Source: Valencia hispanica
Taxonomy: Eukaryota; Chordata; Actinopteri; Cyprinodontiformes; Valenciidae
DNA length: 64,000 nucleotides
Reading direction: 5' to 3'
NCBI GenBank assembly: GCA_963556495.2
Contig: OY747703.1
Coordinates: forward strand, 33,715,296 to 33,779,295
The position numbers and the translations under genes are program-made. Below the pieces are notes generated by a model. That model made no database searches. It saw only the letters and a program-made list of their open reading frames with translations, and had not been told where the DNA came from. This document shows, piece after piece, positions 44,801-54,795 of this stretch (its first letter is position 1; every line of letters starts with the position of its first letter).

Positions 44801-45639
44801 TGGAACCTGCAGGGTCATTCCACTGTAAGATCAAAGTTTGTGATTGCAAGTAACATGCATTCACTATAATCCTGAGTCATTACTGCTGATTGAATGTGTG
44901 GACACAATGTAATGGTTAATAAAGCACTGTGTGTGTTCCTTGTGTGGAGATGTCCTTATAAAGTGTCCTGACTGGTACAGTGCTGCCTCGTGGGGCCAAA
45001 CTAATTGGAGCAGTTATACAAACTGAAAAACAGAGCAGAGGGGAGGAGGGGTTGAGACATGGAACCTAGAAGGACAAATGGATGATATCCCTATAAAAGG
45101 GAGGTAGTGTGTTTCACAAAACAAAGTGTGCATGGCCTCGAGACAGAGAAGATAAAGAGGCGAGGATGAGTGTAAGAAAGTTTAAATGGGAACTCAGCTT
45201 TTGATCTTTGTTTGTATATCCCCGCGCAGCCAAAGAACTACAGTTAAGACAGAAAATGATCATGTTTCACAGAACAGTGAGCATGTCATAAAGCTTTTAC
45301 ATTTTGCAGACCCTCTAGAGTCCAAACTATCCTCACCAATATTCATTTTTTGCATGGAGACACTGGATAATCTGAGCTCAGATTTTAATGCATTGCCAAC
45401 CTTTGTTTAACACAGCATTTGGACTATTTGTAACAGTCAGCCCACATAGATATACCCTAGTAACCCTTAAACAGGGCTGCTGAGCTTCTGTGTACACCAA
45501 CAGCATTGCTGGCGTAAATCCATGCACACAGACAAGCAGCTTGTCGAGACTGAACTGTTGTCCTCCTGAACAAGTTTCAGGGGTGGGTGTTTGAATTAAT
45601 AATTGCCACAATGATACTACGAACATGTAGCTCAGGATA
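44801..45639. other. Spacer, nothing recognised
   Basis: No recognised gene, RNA or element. Confidence 0.45.
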
Positions 45640-45647
45640 GTGTTGAC

Positions 45648-46910
45648 TAGGGATGGGCATAATTAATCGACGATCGATTAATTGATCATTAAGAATTTCA
45701 TCGATTAAATTTTTTTTTTACCGATCAATTAATGCATGTTCTGTTGCGTAGTGTGAGTTTTGAAGGAATGCAATTAATTTTGCTGTGTGGCAGTAATTAA
45801 ACACTTTACCACACGAGGGCGATGGCTGAAAATAAAACCCACAGGCCGACTCAGTTTCTTGCCAGTTTCTGTGTATTTCAACAGTAGCATTGTCATGAAG
45901 AGGTCGCAGCAAAGTGTGGCGTTGGACCACTTTGACAAAAAAACAAAACAAAAAAAAGTCTCGGTTCACTGCCAACACTGCGAAGCTGTGTATAAGTACT
46001 TGAACGCACTTCCAACCCTGTTTAGAAGCGAAGCATCCTGCTCTTGGTCTCAACCTAGCATCAAGTTGGTGTTAGCACGGAGGAGCCGAGATGCAGAACG
46101 AGCAGAGAAACTTACTCACCGATTACTTTCTGAGGGAGGCTCCGCCACCCCTGGATTGCACCCCTACAGACTGGTGGAAAATAAATTAAACAAGATTCCA
46201 GAGGCTTGCCAAGTTAGCACGGAGGTATGTATCTGTCCCCTCACAGCAGGTGATCTCAGTGCTGCAGGTCAGACGCGACAGCAGCCTGGTGACCGTCAGT
46301 CTGGTCACCAGGCTGCTTTCGCTTCTGACCCCAGCGCATGTTAACATGCTCATCTTTCCCAACAAAAATCACTAGACTGGTGCTAAAGTTTTATATAAGT
46401 TAAAGTTTCTTTTGCTTTTTATGTTTTTTACTCTATTAATGAGCCTAATTCATTGTTGGGTACGCTGATCTCTCTCATCCTCTTTCTTGACTCTTTTTGC
46501 CAAATATAACACAAAACTATCAGACCTATAAGTATTAGCCTATATATATTTATTATTTTATTAAGTTATTGTTTAACATGACTTTTTTTTTTTTTTACTT
46601 TATTGGAATAGAAAAAAAATATGAGCGTCAGTTGTGATAATGAGTCTTTTTAGTTTTCGGCTGCGCTGCTTATAGCGCATATTTTCTTTGTGCAACTACC
46701 ATTAATTAATTCCATTTAACTGCCACAAGAGGTGTCCCACTTGTAATGGAGATCTCAATGAGGAAACACGCTATTTTTCTATTCTCACTGCATTTTAATA
46801 TAGCCTATGAACACTGAATTTTTATATAAAAATATCAATGATTAATCGAAAATCGATCGTTAATTTTTCCGATGATCGATGAAGACAGTTTAATCGAATG
46901 CCCATCCCTA
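45648..46910 (+). mobile_element. hAT element, 1263 bp, perfect GTGTTGAC target duplication
   Basis: Left end TAGGGATGGGCATAATTAAT; right end GAATGCCCATCCCTA, inverted. GTGTTGAC flanks both sides (45640-45647 and 46911-46918). Subterminal ATCGATTA/TAATCGA words occur near both ends. The interior keeps the first and last parts of a hAT transposase with the middle deleted, so it is an internal-deletion derivative. A perfect 14-bp inverted repeat, GCAGCCTGGTGACC, with its complement at 46303-46316, lies near the end of the coding remnant. Confidence 0.93.
45895..46373 (+). pseudogene. hAT transposase, BED-finger start joined to hATC end
   Basis: The frame from 45895 starts MKRSQQSVALDHFDKKTKQK and contains VHCQHCEAVYKY, a BED-type zinc finger start (W/L-x-HF...CxxC) whose His pair is missing. 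Downstream near 46100-46170 another frame gives DYFLREAPPPL...TDWWKIN, then RFQRLAKLARRYVSVPSQQV near 46195-46250, and TPAHVNMLIFPNKNH then stop near 46330-46373. These are the hATC dimerisation motifs (WWK, F-LA-LARKYL-VP) and the terminal helix. Roughly the central catalytic part (RNase H-like DDE core) is deleted, and frameshifts separate the remaining pieces. Confidence 0.75.
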
Positions 46911-46918
46911 GTGTTGAC

Positions 46919-48490
46919 TGTTTCATTCATAAATAACCCAATAGTAAGATCTCTAAAAGCTGTGTTGGGTCTATAGGTTGATCTGATAATAACAGTATGA
47001 TGTTTATTAGGATGTGAAAAAGGATTCTTGTGGTTGCCTACAGCTTTCTGAAAGTAAAATGATAATTTCAAGTTGGATTTATTGTTAATAAGAGACCCTC
47101 ACTTAGAGCGGGCTTACTGAATAATTATTTACCATTGTTGATTTCAGTTGCGCTAGAATGGACTTCTCATGGTGCTCTCCAAGGATTTTATTAGCTCATT
47201 ACCGACATAGCACTGCAGCTAATTTTTAACGTATGACAGCAACTGGCACACAAGTTATCAAGCTAGGTGTATAGAAGCACAAAATGCCTATAGAGTCCGT
47301 TTCTGAGTTCAGGAGGTTCTCCAAGTTCCTCACCAGAAGATCCTGTCATATTTATTTGAATGAATATTACAGTATGTGTGGTGAGATGTTTAAGTAACCA
47401 CAGTCAGTTCAACAAATGTTTTAAAAAAATAATCCTAAGAAAAAGGGATCAGTGCATGTATCAAATGAGAGGGGTAATTGTATGACAGGTTAACTCTTTT
47501 ATTTGTTCTTTGTGTAATTCAGGCTTTATGTTGCTCAATGCATTACTTTGGGGGGAGGGTGGGTAGAGAGTTAATTTGGCTTGGATTGGCTTTCTCTGCT
47601 TTCTAAATCTTAACCAGAATTGGAAAGTACAGTATGACATTTCGTCGTCTTATGAAAGAAAACATAACATGTCTCCATTAAGGAAAAATGGCACACAACC
47701 CTATGTCTGACAGGCAAAAAAATATTATGCAGTGAAGCAGTCTTACACTAGCGAAGCAAAGGTTCCCCTGTGCTGTTTCAACACAGCACCTTTGATTTGA
47801 GATCACACTTGGATATGCACCCTGCACTGTGTCTCATAGAGGACTTTCTGTTCACAGCAGCCTGCGGTTTGTCAGGGATGTTTCTCAGCTGATTGGAAGT
47901 AAATCTAATTGGAAGAAAGAAAGGGCTCACTTTTCTTTGATATAGGCAACAGTGGTGAGTGCTGACTCTGTATAGTGTCTGTTCTGTGTTAAGAGTGTCC
48001 ATAAAAGAGTAAGAGGAAGCCTTGTCCAAATTTACAAGTTTTATGTAAATTAGGTAATCAGTTTAGAAATATTACCACTGGAATCTAGAGCACTATTGAA
48101 ATACAAAAACTTCTCAAGGATTTTTCAATTGAGCTGTATTTACTTAATTTAATTATTTTGCATTTTCAGTGAGTCAGACTTGTTGGGGCTTTAAAGGGTA
48201 CCTAAGTTTAACAATTTATTTGGCATGACAAATGTAATAAAGCTATTTAAAGCCAATGTTTCAGGTTCACATCCCATAAAGATTAAATCTGAATACCCAG
48301 AAAAAGTTTTGACTGGTAATCTTTTTATCTCCATTCAACATTATTGTTATTAAATGTGGGTTAAACCTTTGCTGATACAGCTGCCACAAATGCTTCCTTT
48401 TGTATTTATAAAGCTGACAAAATCTTGACTGCGAATGTTACCTAAAAGATGGACACATTAGGGTGTCACTGGATATTAATTCTAGCAACT
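46919..48490. other. AT-rich spacer, nothing recognised
   Basis: No recognised gene or element up to the LINE at 48500. Confidence 0.45.
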
Positions 48491-50584
48491 GACTCCCACC
48501 CATCCATGCATCCATTTTCTTCCACTTACCCGGGGTCGCGGGGGCAGCAGCCTAAGCAAAGAGACCCAGACTTCTCTCTCCCCAGCCACTTGTTCCAGCT
48601 CCTCGGGAGGAACCCCAAGGCGCTCCCAGGCCAGCCGAAAAACATAGTCCCTCCAGCGTGTCCTGGGCCTTCCCCTGGGCCTCCTCCCGGTGAGACGTGC
48701 CTGAAACACCTCACTAGGGAGGCGTCCAGGAGGCATCCTGACCAGATGCCCGAGCCACCTCAACTGACTCCTCTCTACTCTGAGCCCCCTCCGGATGACT
48801 GAGCTTCTCACCCTATCTCTAAGGGAGAGCCCAGACACTCTGCGGAGGAAACTCATTTCAGCCGCTTGTATCCGTGATCTCGTTCTTTCGGTCACCACCC
48901 AGAGTTCGTGACCATAGATGAGGGTAGGAACGTAGATCGACCGGTAAATCGAGAGCTTCGCCTTTCTGCTCAGCTCTCTCTTCACCACGTCAGACCGGTA
49001 AAGCGCCCGCATAACTGCAGATGCCCCACCAATCCGTCTATCGATCTCCCGCTCCATTTTTCCCTCATTCGTGAACAAGACCCCCAGATACTTAAACTCC
49101 TCCACTTGGGGAAGGACCCCATCCCCGACCCGGAGAAGGCACCCCACCCTTTTCCGGCTCAAGACCATAGCCTCGGATTTTGAGGTGCTGATTCTCATCC
49201 CAGCCGCTTCACACTCTGCTGCGAACCGCTCCAGCGAAAGCTGTAGATCACGTTCCGATGAAGCCAACAGGACCACTTCATCTGCAAAAAGCAGAGACCC
49301 AATCCTGAGGCCACCAAAACGGACCCCCTCAACGCCTTGGCTGCGCCTAGAGATCCTGTCCATAAAAGTTAGGAACAGGATCGGTGACAAAGGGCAACCT
49401 TGGCGGAGTCCAACTCTCACTGGAAACAACCCCGACTCACTGCCTGCAATGCGAACCAAACTCTGGCACCGGTCGTACAGGGACCTAACAGCCCGTATCA
49501 AGGGGCCCGGTACCCCATACTCCCGGAGCACCCCCCACAGGGCCCCCCGAGGGACACGGTCGAACGCCTTCTCCAAGTCCACAAAACACATGTAGACCGG
49601 TTGGGCGAACTCCCATGCACCCTCCAGGACCCTGCTGAGGGTGTAGAGCTGGTCCAGTGTTCCACGGCCAGGACGAAAACCGCATTGTTCCTCCTGTATC
49701 CGAGGTTCGACTATCCGTCGGACCCTCCTCTCCAGAACCCCTGAATAGACCTTACCAGGGAGGCTCAGAAGTGTGATCCCCCTGTATTTGGAACACACCC
49801 TGTGGTCCCCCTTTTTGAACAGGGGGACCACCACCCCGGTCTGCCAATCCAAGGGAACTGCCCCAGATGTCCACGCAATGTTGCAGAGCCGATTTAACCA
49901 ACACAGCCCCACAACATCCAGAGCCTTGAGGAACTCCGGTCGAATCTCATCCACCCCCGGAGCCCTGCCACCGAGGAGCTTTTTAACGACCTCGGTGACC
50001 TCAGCACCAGAGATTGGAGAGACCGACCCCAAGTCCCCAAACCCTGCTTCCAGATTGGAAGGCGTGCTGGTGGGATTGAGGAGGTCTTCGAAGTATTCCA
50101 TCCACCGATCCAAAACGTCCCGCGTCGAGGTCAGCAGCACACCATCCCCACTGTAAACAGTGTTGGTGGCAGACCGCTTCCCCCCCCCGAGACGCCGGAT
50201 GGTGGACCAGAATCGCTTCGAAGCCGTACGGAAGTCGTTTTCCATGGCCTCTCCAAACTCCTCCCACGCCCGAGTTTTTGCCTCAGCAACCATCCGAGCC
50301 GCATCCCGCTTGGCCTGTCGGTACCTATCAGCTGCTTCAGGGGTCCCACAAGCCAAAAAGACCCGGTAGGACTCCTTCTTCAGCCTGACAGCATCCCTTA
50401 CCGCCGTGGTCCACCAGCGGGTTCGGGGGTTGCCGCCGCGACAGGCACCGACCCCCTTGCGGCCACAGCTTCGGTCAGCCGCCTCGGCAATGGAGGCGCG
50501 GAACATGGTCCACTCGGACTCAGTGTCCCCCGCCTTCCCCGGGACTCCCACATGAAGTTTAATTTGTCTAATTCTGCTATACAT
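48482..50584 (-). pseudogene. LINE polyprotein, 700-codon open frame with FADE active site
   Basis: An uninterrupted minus-strand frame; the first ~11 and last ~9 codons come from flanking DNA or tail. The order is: a basic linker (KKESYRVFLACGTPEAADRY), RT motif 1-2 (VVVPLFKKGDHRVCSKYRGI), QCGFRPGRGTLDQLYTLSRV, motif A CFVDLEKAFDRVPR with its Asp, motif B GLRQGCPLSPILF, and motif C LLFADEVVLLAS. Motif C should read FADD; here the codon after GAT is GAA (plus-strand TTC near 49277), replacing the second catalytic Asp by Glu. Then come EEFKYLGVLFTNEGKMEREI, a thumb region with YGHELWVVTER, QLRWLGHLVRMPPGRLP, RPRGRPRTRWRDYV and a C-terminal LLRLLPPRPR. Otherwise intact, which suggests a recent insertion; it lacks the endonuclease, so it could act only as a donor for other proteins. 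Confidence 0.9.
48500..50542 (-). mobile_element. I/Nimb-like LINE, 5'-truncated, GACTCCCAC target duplication
   Basis: A minus-strand LINE whose 3' end is an ATGGATGCATGGATGG tail after AAGTGGAAGAAA (plus strand 48500-48526). GACTCCCAC occurs directly beside the tail (48491-48499) and at the 5' junction (50543-50551), a probable 9-bp target duplication. The copy lacks the endonuclease and starts just before the RT domain. The reading frame is still open across the whole copy, and its G/C content is far higher than the flanks. I place it in the fish I/Nimb-type group by memory of its protein motifs; another clade is possible. Confidence 0.82.
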
Positions 50585-50734
50585 AGAACGGAAGAATATA
50601 CTCTACTATATGAGTGTAATAGATAGTTTGTCAGTCAAGCTGAACATGGATTTCCCTCCCAATCGGCAGCTCAGATACATAAGGTTTTGTGTCAAAACTG
50701 ACTACTGTTTGAAACTTTTTATAATTTCATCCAC

Positions 50735-50850
50735 TTTGACAAAAACAAATAGTCAACCCCAGATCATGATGCTGCCTCCACCGTGTTTCACCACGGGTCT
50801 GGGGTTCTTTTATGCATTCAGTGTTGTTTCTGTACTAAAGTTATCTTTTT
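50735..50850 (-). mobile_element. Tc1 transposase scrap, minus strand
   Basis: Read as reverse complement, CGTGGTGAAACACGGTGGAG followed by GCAGCATCATGATCTGGGG encodes the VKHGGGSIMIWG block that precedes the second catalytic Asp in Tc1 transposases. Only about 100 bp is recognisable. Confidence 0.7.
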
Positions 50851-52710
50851 GAATGGTGGCTTTAAAACAGACACATGAAGAATACAATAGATTTCCTTCA
50901 CATGTAGAGTAGAAGCTTAATTTGCCAGACATTTGTGCAATTTGTTCTGTGTTGCTGACTACCTCTTGGGAGCCTCCCTGACCTGCGTCATTTAAGTTTT
51001 TTCATTAGATTGCAAAATTGTCCAGTTAGTGTCAGACTTGCACCATATATCCAATCTATATATCCAATCATATGTTTCAATTTCAATGTACTGCAATCGC
51101 AAAGAGATACATGAATGCCATATTTGTTACTCCATAATGTTTTGGGTCTTATGCAACAGTGGTGACTAATGATATATTTGGCCAGGAGTGTTACTATATT
51201 TTATTCTCATATCTTATATGGATCTTAGAATCATATTGACCAAGAGCTCAAGGAGAAGAGTGATGATAATGGAAAATAGCCAGCAGTGAGTAAAATGTGG
51301 GTTATTTGCAATAAACCTAATCATTTCAATATTCAGTGAAATCCCCTTTTCCTGTTCACTTAATATCATTTAGTCCCTATTTGTAATGTCAGCGTTGTCC
51401 TTTCTCCATTTCTGCCTATTACGGTTTTTATCATGCAATACAAGATTGTATATATATTTCTGTGGAGCTTTTTGGACTCGTCCCCTGACTGATACCGTTG
51501 TACAATGAGATCAACTCTGTAGACTTGGCTTAACCGAGTTTTTACAGTTGTTCGCTAACATATGTGATTAGTTTTAAGCTGAACTGTACATGATATATGT
51601 TGTTAAACGTGCAAAAAGTGATTTATCATAGGCTAATTTTTTACATGACAAAAACTTGTTTTTACAGTCTGTATTCTTTTGAGGATGATCTCTCGCTGTT
51701 GTTTCAAGTACTTGAGATGCTTTCTTATCAAATTAAAATTGTACATTTTGAATCAAATATGTATGGTCCAGTGATGGCATATTATTTTAAAATAAGACTA
51801 TTCAGTTCAGGGGATAATTGAAACCTAGACCCATATTAAGTATCAGAGCAACTGGCTGCTAATGACTGTTTTATTTATTTAGAAAATAACTGCAAATTCA
51901 GCCTTCCTGTTTCTCAGAAGCCTAACCAGACTACATCCTTCATCACATTCAGGCATGAGTTTCTACCTCCTACACGCTGAGGATTTATAGGTAGACAGGT
52001 TACGTCATTGCTTCTCAAGAGCTTTGAATATAGCAACAGCATTTAGTACACAGAACCATCGGTGAGTATCTCTCAGGCATTGCTTCATTTCAGACAGCAA
52101 GGTTCAGCACGCTGCATCTCTTCCTTTCGATGTTGTTGCAGCATTTACCTCATCTCATCTATGTACTCAAACTGTTCCCTTGTTGTGTTATTTTGCTTTA
52201 AAAAAAATCTCCTCCTGGCTCTTTTTGTTGGTATTCCCTGAGCTTATATTTCTGCTGTAAATAAAAAAAGTGCTTCCTTTCATCCTCATCCAGTCTATCT
52301 TGCTCTCGGTCAGAGTGTAGGAGTACTGTGCAACTGGTAATAAATGCAAAAGACCCTCTACTTTGGCCAGAGTGTGGTGAGTCATTGAAATGCTGTGAGT
52401 GAGAGGAAAGTTTGACTGCTCTGCAGCGCTCCATGAGCTGTGACGTCTGCAGGGATGTTAGGTGGGAGGAGAAGCTACCTTGATGCAAATGTACAGTTGC
52501 TAAATAACCAGTGAGATACATATGCATTCAAAATGGCAACACATAACACAAAGAAGTAATATGTTTTCAGCTGGCCTGTCATACCGAAACAAGTGCATAC
52601 CCTTATGCTAGATATGCAGGTTGGAACACATACATTGGGTTCTGAATTGTTGCGAAATGTGTCAAAGTTTTTACGTTTGTGTTTGTCAATGTGCCAACCT
52701 TAACCTTGGG
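50851..52710. other. AT-rich spacer, no gene recognised
   Basis: Nothing recognised; overlapping minus-strand frames at 52188-52527 have no known domain. Confidence 0.45.
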
Positions 52711-52718
52711 CTGCAAGC

Positions 52719-53360
52719 TGGATTTTCGTGAGATTTGGATTTTTCCAAACACACGAAAATCCATCTTGTACTGCTCCAACTAAACCGTCTGACTCGACTC
52801 CAGTGATGGTGCGGACCAATCGTTGGTTAGCATTATACTTTGGGGCAGGCGCATGGGCCGGTGTTCAGGTCTGACGACAGTAGCAAGTGCCCAGGCAAAG
52901 GAAAACAAACATGGCCGCGCTGGTGGACGTACGTGTAGAAGCTGCTATTGAATCTGTTTTAGGAGAACTAGAGACGATTTCTTCTTTGAATAATGAGACG
53001 GGTGTTTTTCAAACCACCCTTTATGCGCATATTCTCCATGCAAAACCGGCGGAAATCACCCGAAGACATGGTTCAAGTGAAGCCTGGGCGATTTATTTTA
53101 ATTTTTTTTGCTTGGGTAATTTGTTGTTTCCCTGGTGCACATTGTATACGTCATATGATGTGTTACTGGGATTGGCTAAAGACAAGTCATGGTAGGTGGA
53201 CACTTGCTGTTACGTCCTCCAATCAGCTCAAAATATTATACAAGATGGCCCTCCCTTTTTCAGACACTTTCTGTGGGAGCACATCCAGGTCGATGTGTAG
53301 ACACGGGGCGGGGCTACATATAGAGCTGGCTTTTGCCAGATTATGTCAACCTTTCACATG
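52719..53360 (+). other. Possible element fragment with an ATG-initiated frame
   Basis: It begins with a 12-bp inverted repeat, TGGATTTTCGTG (52719-52730) and CACGAAAATCCA (52752-52763). A less AT-rich block with CCAAT-like CCAATCG and an ATG in good context (AACATGG, ATG at 52911) follows. That frame reads MAALVDVRVEAAIESVLGEL, then ETISSLNNETGVFQTTLYAH, and continues to 53195. The start recalls, from memory only, the N-terminus of RecQ-like helicase open frames that are dispersed in fish genomes, but no helicase motif follows, so it is at best a deletion derivative. No terminal repeats or target duplication were found. Confidence 0.35.
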
Positions 53361-53425
53361 ACAAAAATAACATTGGTCATTAGTTTTTCAGTGCTTCTTC
53401 CCGTGCCGCTGCACTAATGTGAACA

Positions 53426-53863
53426 ACAGATTTTTACGTGTTGTGCTGGTGAAAGATGCTTTAAGACCAATCTTTAACTTTTAAAATCTTTAAGACCAAT
53501 CTTTAACTTTTAAAATCTCATCATTTTTGTAGGTAAAAAAAAGAAGAAATGTGTAATCTAGGTATTACAACAATGACTTGTGGGATATTTTAATCTGCAA
53601 TATAATTTAAATAGATAGTTCTGAGGTTTTAAATGTGTCAGATGGATTGTATGAACTAAGGTGAACTACAGATTTTTACGTGTTATGGTGCTGAAAGATG
53701 CTTTAAGACCGACTGAATAACAATCTTTAACTTTTAAAATCATAGTTTTTGCAGGGTTTAAAGAAAAAAAGAAAAGAAAAGTTTAATCTATGTATTACTA
53801 CAATGACTTGTGCGATAATTTAATCTGCAATATAATTTAAAAGGATATTTCTGAGGTTTTAAA
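53426..53863 (+). repeat. Imperfect tandem duplication, period about 242 bp
   Basis: The block starting ACAGATTTTTACGTGTT at 53426 recurs at 53668, with shared landmarks GAAAGATGCTTTAAGACC, CAATCTTTAACTTTTAAAAT, CAATGACTTGTG and TTTAATCTGCAATATAATTT, at nearly constant spacing. Inside the first unit a 28-29 bp segment (AAGACCAATCTTTAACTTTT and following) is itself duplicated at 53461-53518. Non-coding. Confidence 0.85.
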
Positions 53864-54130
53864 TTAAATACTGGGTTTAAGAGAACAATGTGAAATTGGA
53901 CTGTAGCTATATTTTTGGGAAAATAAAACTCCCTACTTTGTTTTCGCAAACAGTGTATAGGTGTTATATATCCCACACTGTTTAAAATAATCTGTAATTA
54001 ATGGAGAATAGAGGTCTACAGTACATTGTCTGGAAAAGTCTGGAATTTAAGTATTTTCCAGGTTTGGATAGGTGTAGAAAAAGAAGTTAAGTCTGGTTGT
54101 TCCAGACTTATGTTGAGGCTATGGCCTTTA

Positions 54131-54226
54131 CTGAACGAACTGGATCTCCCAGCATCCTTTCACTGAACGAACTGGATCTCCCAGCATCCTTTCACTGAAT
54201 GAACTGCATCTCCCAGCACCCATTGC
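54131..54226 (+). repeat. Three tandem 32-bp units with CTCCCAGCA boxes
   Basis: Units of about 32 bp, each containing GAACTG(G/C)ATCTCCCAGCA. Two are nearly identical; the third is diverged and ends CACCCATTGCG. The TCCCAGCAT/CCCATTGCG sequence resembles the ZNF143/Staf binding consensus (TCCCAGAATGC, CCCAT-ATGCATTGCG), a motif common near vertebrate promoters. The arrangement also resembles tandem enhancer units. Confidence 0.75.
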
Positions 54227-54235
54227 GCTGCCCTC

Positions 54236-54300
54236 GACCCATTCTCATTGGTCTGTGGCCAGTGATGACATCACAGTGTTGATAAAAGCAGCGCGAAGAT
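54236..54300 (+). promoter_or_regulatory. Candidate core promoter (CCAAT, CRE-like, TATA-like)
   Basis: Immediately after the tandem CCCAGCA units come an inverted CCAAT box (CATTGG, 54246-54251), a palindromic CRE/AP-1-like GTGATGACATCAC (54263-54275) and a TATA-like GATAAAAGCAG (54281-54291). The spacing is compact. The following 400 bp is CpG-bearing and less AT-rich than its surroundings, with a 78-codon frame from 54255 that has no recognised domain. This could be a host promoter with an untranslated first exon, or the U3/R part of an LTR element. No expression evidence is available. Confidence 0.4.
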
Positions 54301-54750
54301 TGAAATCTTCGTCTTTTGGTTCCCAAGCGGTGCCTGTGAGGAGACGCTTTAATCCACTGCTAGCATTTTCCTTTTTTCAATTCAAACCTGCTGGACCAGG
54401 AAGAACTTCCCTTTTAAACTTCGAAGTGAATCGGCCGAGCAAACAGACTTTCCTGTACCAGGTAGTCCGCTGGCCATCTGAGCTCTATTGAAATCGGCCC
54501 TGAGTCCCTCAGCGCCTAAAGTCGGACGTCCGCTTTTTCTGACCTCGGTTTTGCGCAAACCGCTCCTTTAAACTGGACACTTTTTACGTTCTTCGTCGTG
54601 GACTGTGGAGAGCTGCCCCACCAAGTAGGATTAAACTGATTTATTTCTCTCGGTCTGGGTAGAGGAGAAGGTCTTGACGGTTAATATCCGTTTTCTGTTG
54701 GTTAAAATAAGTCTGTAAACTTGTTAACAACTGTTATTCTTGGTCGTCTT

Positions 54751-54795
54751 TACACACACACACACAGCTGCACACACACACACACACACACACAC
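54751..54795 (+). repeat. Interrupted (CA)n microsatellite
   Basis: Two CA runs separated by GCTG. Confidence 0.95.

Noticed and set aside
48449..50369. Plus-strand frames of 60-174 residues across the LINE at 48.5-50.5 kb
   Set aside because: They are shadows of the minus-strand 700-codon LINE frame.
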